Source: Mixophyes australis
Lineage: Eukaryota > Chordata > Amphibia > Anura > Limnodynastidae
Length of the DNA stretch: 64,000 nucleotides
Assembly: GCA_036250195.1 (NCBI GenBank)
Contig: JAVHZZ010000075.1
Span: 124,001-188,000, forward strand
Reading direction: 5' to 3'
The first letter of the stretch is position 1; the number at the start of each line of letters is the position of its first letter. A program made the position numbers and the translations under genes. Below are positions 63,156 to 64,000 of the stretch, piece after piece. A model generated the notes under the pieces. The model saw only the letters and a list, made by a program, of their open reading frames with translations, had not been told where the DNA came from and made no database searches.

Positions 63156-64000
63156 ATGTATTAAAATAAGTATAAAAATCAGAATAAGTATAAAAATAAG
63201 AATAAAACAAAAATAAGTATAAAAATAAGAATAAGAAAAAAAAGTATAAAAATAAGAATAAGTAAAAATAAGTATAAAAATAAGAATAAACAAAAAGTAT
63301 AAGAATAAGTATAATAATAAGTATAAAAATAAGTATAAAAATCAGAATAAAAAAAAATTAGTATAAGAATAAGTATAAAAATAAGTATAAGAATAAACAA
63401 AAAATGGTACAAAAATAAGAATAAGTATAAAATAACTATAAAAATAAGAATAAAAAAAGTATAAGAATAAGAATAAGTATAAAAATAAGTATAAAAATAA
63501 GAATAAAAAAAAAATTAGTATAAAAATAAGAATAAAAGAAATTAGTATAAAAATATGAATAAGTATAAAAATAAGTATAAAAATAAGAATAAAAAAAAAA
63601 ATTAGTATAAGAATAAGTATAAAAATAAGTGTAAAAATAAGAATAAAAAAAAAAAGTATAAAAATAAGAATAAGTATAAAAATAAGTATAAAAATAATAA
63701 TAAAACAAAAATAAGTATAAAAATAAGAATAAGTATAAAAATAAGTTTAAAAATAAGAATAAAACAAAAATAAGTATAAAAATAGGAATAAGTATAAAAA
63801 TAAGTATAAAACTAAAAATGTATAAAAATAAGTATAAGTATAAAAATAAGTATAAAAATAAGAATAAAAAAAAAGTATAAGAATAAGTATAATAATAAGT
63901 ATAAAAATAAGAAAAAAACAAAAATACATATAAAAATAAGAATAAGTATAAAAATAAGAATAAAATAAAAATAAGTATAAAAATAAGAATAAAAAAAAAT
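63156..64000 (+). repeat. TGTATT-GGTAC-GTGTA-TAGG-CATAT segment, right-truncated
   Basis: TGTATT 63156, GGTAC 63406, AAAATATGAATAAG, GTGTA (about 63629), AAGTTTA, TAGG, CTAAAAATG and CATAT are in the order seen after S blocks 2, 3 and 4. It aligns with 35540-36380 at an offset of 27616. The window ends inside an A-run linker, still in the array. Confidence 0.87.

Larger units (their letters stand above)
2627..63170 (+). repeat. TGTATT box family (32 copies)
   Basis: The box is ATGTATTAAAATAAG, usually followed by GTATAAAAATCAG. Type 1 (preceded by TTAAAAAAT, followed by AAGTTTAAAAATCAG) starts at 2627, 2830, 7842, 16043 and 23274. Type 2 (preceded by TTAAAAAAA) starts at 3784, 5412, 8795, 10288, 11298, 13060, 17053, 18519, 20372, 24286, 27103, 28083, 29212, 30356, 32755, 33334, 35540, 37635, 40034, 41516, 44503, 49059, 51400, 53799, 56769, 57904 and 63156. 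It is the most useful landmark for aligning higher-order copies. No function is implied. Confidence 0.93.
4551..63445 (+). repeat. GGTA box family (11 copies)
   Basis: The box ATGGTATAAAAATAAG is followed about 15 bases later by AAATAACTATAAAAAT. GGTA starts at 4551, 9345, 17576, 24836, 27353, 35790, 40572, 44941, 49497, 57019 and 63406. The copies at 35790, 44941, 49497, 57019 and 63406 read GGTAC, and the other six read GGTAT. Copies at 4551, 9345, 17576, 24836 and 40572 follow a TGTATT-CATAT segment. The other six follow an S block. Confidence 0.93.
1..64000 (+). repeat. A-rich hierarchical satellite array
   Basis: The whole window is built from the hexamers AAGTAT, AAAAAT and AAGAAT plus A-rich linkers. 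All copies have the same orientation and no other sequence class interrupts them. The A-rich strand is the given strand throughout. Every C that I see is isolated, and I found no CC or GGG. The array runs off both ends of the window, so it is longer than 64 kb. Its position in heterochromatin of a eukaryote is an inference from length, simplicity and higher-order structure. No family name or host can be assigned from the sequence. Confidence 0.97.
1..64000 (+). repeat. Basic monomers: hexamers, 12-mer, 18-mer, ~60-base sentence
   Basis: The commonest words are AAGTATAAAAAT (12) and AAGAAT (6), combined as 18-base and 30-base strings. A typical sentence is the 18-base string, then the 30-base string, then a linker, about 60 bases in all. 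Linkers are A7-A12 followed by TTAGTAT, TTGTAT or GTAT; AAAACAAAAAT; AAACAAAAAT; or AAGAAAAAAAAGTAT. Variation in linkers and rare substitutions in the hexamers is the only information that separates one sentence from the next. Confidence 0.95.

Noticed and set aside
299..63929. Minus-strand reading frames of 60-839 codons rich in Phe, Leu, Tyr and Ile
   Set aside because: The satellite words contain no TTA, CTA or TCA on the plus strand, so all three minus frames stay open. Frames overlap each other, end at single rare variants such as ATTAG, ATCAG or ACTAT, and show only low-complexity peptide. There is no coding signature.
1..64000. Promoters at each TATAAAAA and terminators or poly(A) sites at each AATAAA
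   Set aside because: They occur at nearly every word, with no associated initiator, gene or other unique element. They are noted as a property of the repeat and not annotated as regulatory sites.
1..64000. Replication origin of the yeast ACS type
   Set aside because: The minus strand of the 12-base word matches the 11-base consensus at 10 positions with a C in the invariant T run. I saw no exact match. A+T asymmetry alone is not evidence of an origin.
1..64000. Telomere or telomere-like hexamer array
   Set aside because: The base hexamers resemble no known telomere repeat: no G-runs, no TTAGGG, TTGGGG or TTAGG series, and the array mixes three hexamers with linkers.
1..64000. CRISPR array
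   Set aside because: There are no constant repeats separated by unique spacers. All intervals are themselves satellite words and no cas genes are present.
1..64000. Transposable element or insertion sequence inside the array
   Set aside because: I looked for any stretch leaving the A-rich grammar, terminal inverted repeats or a coding core, and found none. Reused blocks are made only of satellite words.
1..64000. rRNA, tRNA or other structured RNA genes
   Set aside because: Nearly no C, no G-runs and strong A/T skew leave no scope for stable stems. No conserved RNA motif is visible.
1..64000. Assignment to a particular organism (Plasmodium, Dictyostelium, an insect or an organelle)
   Set aside because: Low G+C fits several groups, but no gene or diagnostic repeat is present. 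Choosing one would be a guess.

Overview
The window is a single uninterrupted block of extremely A-rich satellite DNA. I see no gene, RNA gene, transposon, unique spacer or telomere in any part of it. Sample lines counted by eye are about 70% A, 22% T, 8-9% G and under 1% C on the given strand, so roughly 9% G+C. All repeats lie in the same orientation from base 1 to base 64000, and both window ends lie inside the array. A tandem array this long and hierarchical points to a nuclear eukaryotic chromosome (pericentromeric, subtelomeric or other heterochromatin). The sequence does not identify the species.

Levels of organisation. (1) Three related hexamers, AAGTAT, AAAAAT and AAGAAT. (2) These join into 12-, 18- and 30-base strings such as AAGTATAAAAATAAGAAT. 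(3) A run of about 47 bases plus a linker (A7-A12 ending in TT or G, AAAACAAAAAT, AAACAAAAAT, or AAGAAAAAAAAGTAT) makes a sentence of about 60 bases, which is also a common size step between copies. (4) Sentences carrying rare diagnostic variants ('boxes') are combined into blocks of 0.2-2 kb. (5) Blocks form higher-order repeats of 2-8 kb, many of them tandemly duplicated or reused elsewhere in the window.

Boxes used as landmarks: TGTATT box (ATGTATTAAAATAAG, 32 copies), GGTA box (ATGGTATAAAAATAAG, 11 copies), GGATAC box (AGGATACAAATAAG, 20 copies), TAGG box (AAAATAGGAATAAG), CATAT box (AATACATATAAAAAT), ATGAG box (AAAATGAGTATAAAA), TAGA box (AAGTATAGAAATAAG), GTGTA box (AAGTGTAAAAATAAG), GTATC box (AAGTATCAAAATAAG), and CTAAAAATG box (AACTAAAAATGTATAAA).

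Layout. From 1 to about 24 kb, a cycle runs: block X (941-base units with GGATAC boxes), GTATC block, type-1 TGTATT box, type-2 TGTATT box, GGTA box, GTGTA/TAGG/CATAT block, ATGAG/TAGA block, and back to block X. Type-1 boxes mark successive cycles at 2627/2830, 7842, 16043 and 23274. From about 26 kb to the end the GTATC block and type-1 box are absent. A different segment ('S block', at 26106, 34636, 43620, 48176, 55648 and 62090) precedes the GGTA box instead. This half holds the largest clean duplications: a 4556-base tandem pair (42064-51175), a roughly 2.05-kb pair (58205-62275), and a segment of about 2.4-2.8 kb present three times (from 30.0, 37.3 and 51.1 kb).

Long reading frames on the minus strand (up to 839 codons) and short ones on the plus strand follow from the hexamer sequence and are not genes. 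Block boundaries are accurate to a few tens of bases, because tandem-repeat junctions are inherently ambiguous. Comparisons between copies were made by eye.
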